This document shows positions 5,615 to 6,538 of a stretch of DNA of 6,538 nucleotides, piece after piece. The notes under the pieces are model-generated. The model was given only the letters and a program-made list of their open reading frames with translations. It was not told the DNA's origin and did not search any database. The DNA is from Bacteroidales bacterium (lineage in GTDB: Bacteria; Bacteroidota; Bacteroidia; Bacteroidales; DTU049), in the NCBI GenBank assembly GCA_018432645.1, contig JAHDSP010000068.1, forward strand, positions 1 through 6,538, written 5' to 3'. How positions within the stretch are numbered: the stretch's first letter is position 1; the number at the start of each line of letters is the position of its first letter. A program made the translations under genes and the position numbers.

Positions 5615-6538
5615 TTATGTCAAACCAGGGACAGGTATTTGTAATTTTTTACTAATAGCAATGAGCATTTCTTTAGTCATACGAGCTAAATCATAGTCTG
5701 GTTGCCAACCCCATTCTTCTCTAGCACAACTATCATCTATAGATTGTGGCCAACTATCAGCTATAGCTTGTCTGAAATCTGGATTATATTCAATTTTAAA
5801 ATCTGGAATATATTTTCTAATCTCAGCAGCTAATTCCTCTGGAGTGAAACTCATAGCAGTAACATTAAAATCTGAATGATGTTTTAGTTTAGTAACATCA
5901 GCTTCCATGAGCATAATAGTAGCTTTTATACAATCAGGCATAAACATCATAGGCAATCTAGTATCTGATTTTAAAAAACAATTGTAATATTTATTTTTCA
6001 CTGCTTCATAAAATATCTCAACAGCATAGTCAGTAGTGCCACCACCAGGTAAAGTTACACTACTAATGATACCAGGATATCTCATACCACGTATATCCAC
6101 ACCAAATTTATTGAAATAATAATTTCCTAAAAGTTCTCCCGATACTTTAGTAATACCATACATAGTAGTTGGTTGCAAAATAGTATCCTGTGGAGTATTT
6201 ACTCTCGGAGTAGTAGGGCCACAAACTGCTATCGAGCTAGGAACAAAAACTTTTTCCAATTTCAATTCTCTTGCTACTTCTAGAGTATTTATTAATCCAT
6301 TAATATTAGTATCCCATGCTTTCAATGGATCTTGCTCACCTTTAGCAGATAAGATAGCAGCCAAATTAATAATTATGCTTATATTGTATTCTCTACAAAT
6401 TTCTTTAAATTTGTCAGTATTTCTGACATCTAATTGTACATATGGACCAGCTTTAGCTAAATCATCTGGTAATGGAGTACGGTTATAAGCTAAAACTACG
6501 TTTTCGTCTCCATATTTTTCTCTTAATGATGGTGTAAG
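5615..6538 (-). CDS. tdh: L-threonine 3-dehydrogenase, short-chain (SDR) type, N-terminus outside window
   Basis: The reading frame stays open from the stop at 5615 to the right edge, giving 307 residues. About 15-20 N-terminal residues, including the Gly-rich NAD motif, lie beyond the window. A TTG at 6364 is internal (INLAAILSA) and is not the start. Visible parts, numbered from the window edge: second-strand region ENVVLAYNR, DVRNTD, LAAILSA (59-65), VPSSIAVCGPTTP (99-111) with the SDR serine, catalytic Tyr127 and Lys131 in MYGITK, then RYPGIIS, PGGGTTDYAVEI, LPMMFMPD and SFNVTAMSF-type blocks and WPQSIDD near the C-terminus, all typical of SDR-type Tdh. It oxidises L-threonine to 2-amino-3-oxobutanoate with NAD+, normally handed to Kbl to make glycine and acetyl-CoA; no kbl is visible here. 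It is an unusual member in having Asn where relatives have an acidic residue after the second strand. It is probably a separate transcription unit from thrS. Confidence 0.92.
   Translation of the reverse strand, partial: LTPSLREKYGDENVVLAYNRTPLPDDLAKAGPYVQLDVRNTDKFKEICREYNISIIINLAAILSAKGEQDPLKAWDTNINGLINTLEVARELKLEKVFVPSSIAVCGPTTPRVNTPQDTILQPTTMYGITKVSGELLGNYYFNKFGVDIRGMRYPGIISSVTLPGGGTTDYAVEIFYEAVKNKYYNCFLKSDTRLPMMFMPDCIKATIMLMEADVTKLKHHSDFNVTAMSFTPEELAAEIRKYIPDFKIEYNPDFRQAIADSWPQSIDDSCAREEWGWQPDYDLARMTKEMLIAISKKLQIPVPGLT

Noticed and set aside
6362..6364. TTG as the start of the threonine dehydrogenase (a 249-residue product)
   Set aside because: The frame continues open to the window edge and the upstream residues match the family (ENVVLAYNR, DVRNTD, INLAA), so TTG is an internal leucine codon.
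3489..6538. Functional pairing of threonine dehydrogenase with threonyl-tRNA synthetase as a threonine-responsive unit
   Set aside because: The genes are separated by 176 nt with a possible terminator and there is no shared regulatory motif; adjacency alone is not evidence.

Overview
The window is strongly AT-rich and looks like a chromosomal segment of a member of the Bacteroidota, possibly a host-associated or otherwise genome-reduced one. Four things point there. The spacers are almost pure A/T. Five of the seven complete genes have no visible Shine-Dalgarno sequence, and the other two are unlike each other (rplT strong, rpmI at best weak). The first gene encodes a lipoprotein with an acidic run just after the lipid-bearing cysteine. 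The encoded proteins (L20, IF3, a short-chain L-threonine dehydrogenase) read like Bacteroidota versions. The phylum is an inference from sequence style; no rRNA is present to settle it.

Layout: 1-243 is an AT-rich spacer with a perfect 13-bp hairpin (81-109). A small unknown lipoprotein (244-744, +) and a gamma-carbonic-anhydrase-like hexapeptide-repeat protein (880-1401, +) follow. The latter converges, with a 30-nt gap, on a ubiquinone/menaquinone C-methyltransferase (1432-2157, -). A strong intrinsic terminator (2243-2276) closes the minus-strand translation operon thrS-infC-rpmI-rplT (5438 down to 2316). Upstream of it, a 176-nt spacer with two AT-rich hairpins separates thrS from an L-threonine 3-dehydrogenase gene (5615-6538, -) that runs off the right edge without its N-terminus.

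The core is the classical thrS-infC-rpmI-rplT cluster: threonyl-tRNA synthetase, initiation factor IF3, and ribosomal proteins L35 and L20. Two details suggest translational control. infC has no ATG near its 5' end, only an in-frame ATT overlapping the thrS stop and a TTG three codons on. The rpmI-rplT gap holds an 8-bp stem with one bulged A directly before a full-length Shine-Dalgarno sequence, a plausible L20-responsive leader. The flanking genes are ordinary metabolic genes. I see no mobile element, CRISPR array, tRNA or defence locus, and no evidence of a new multi-gene system; the novelty here is regulatory.
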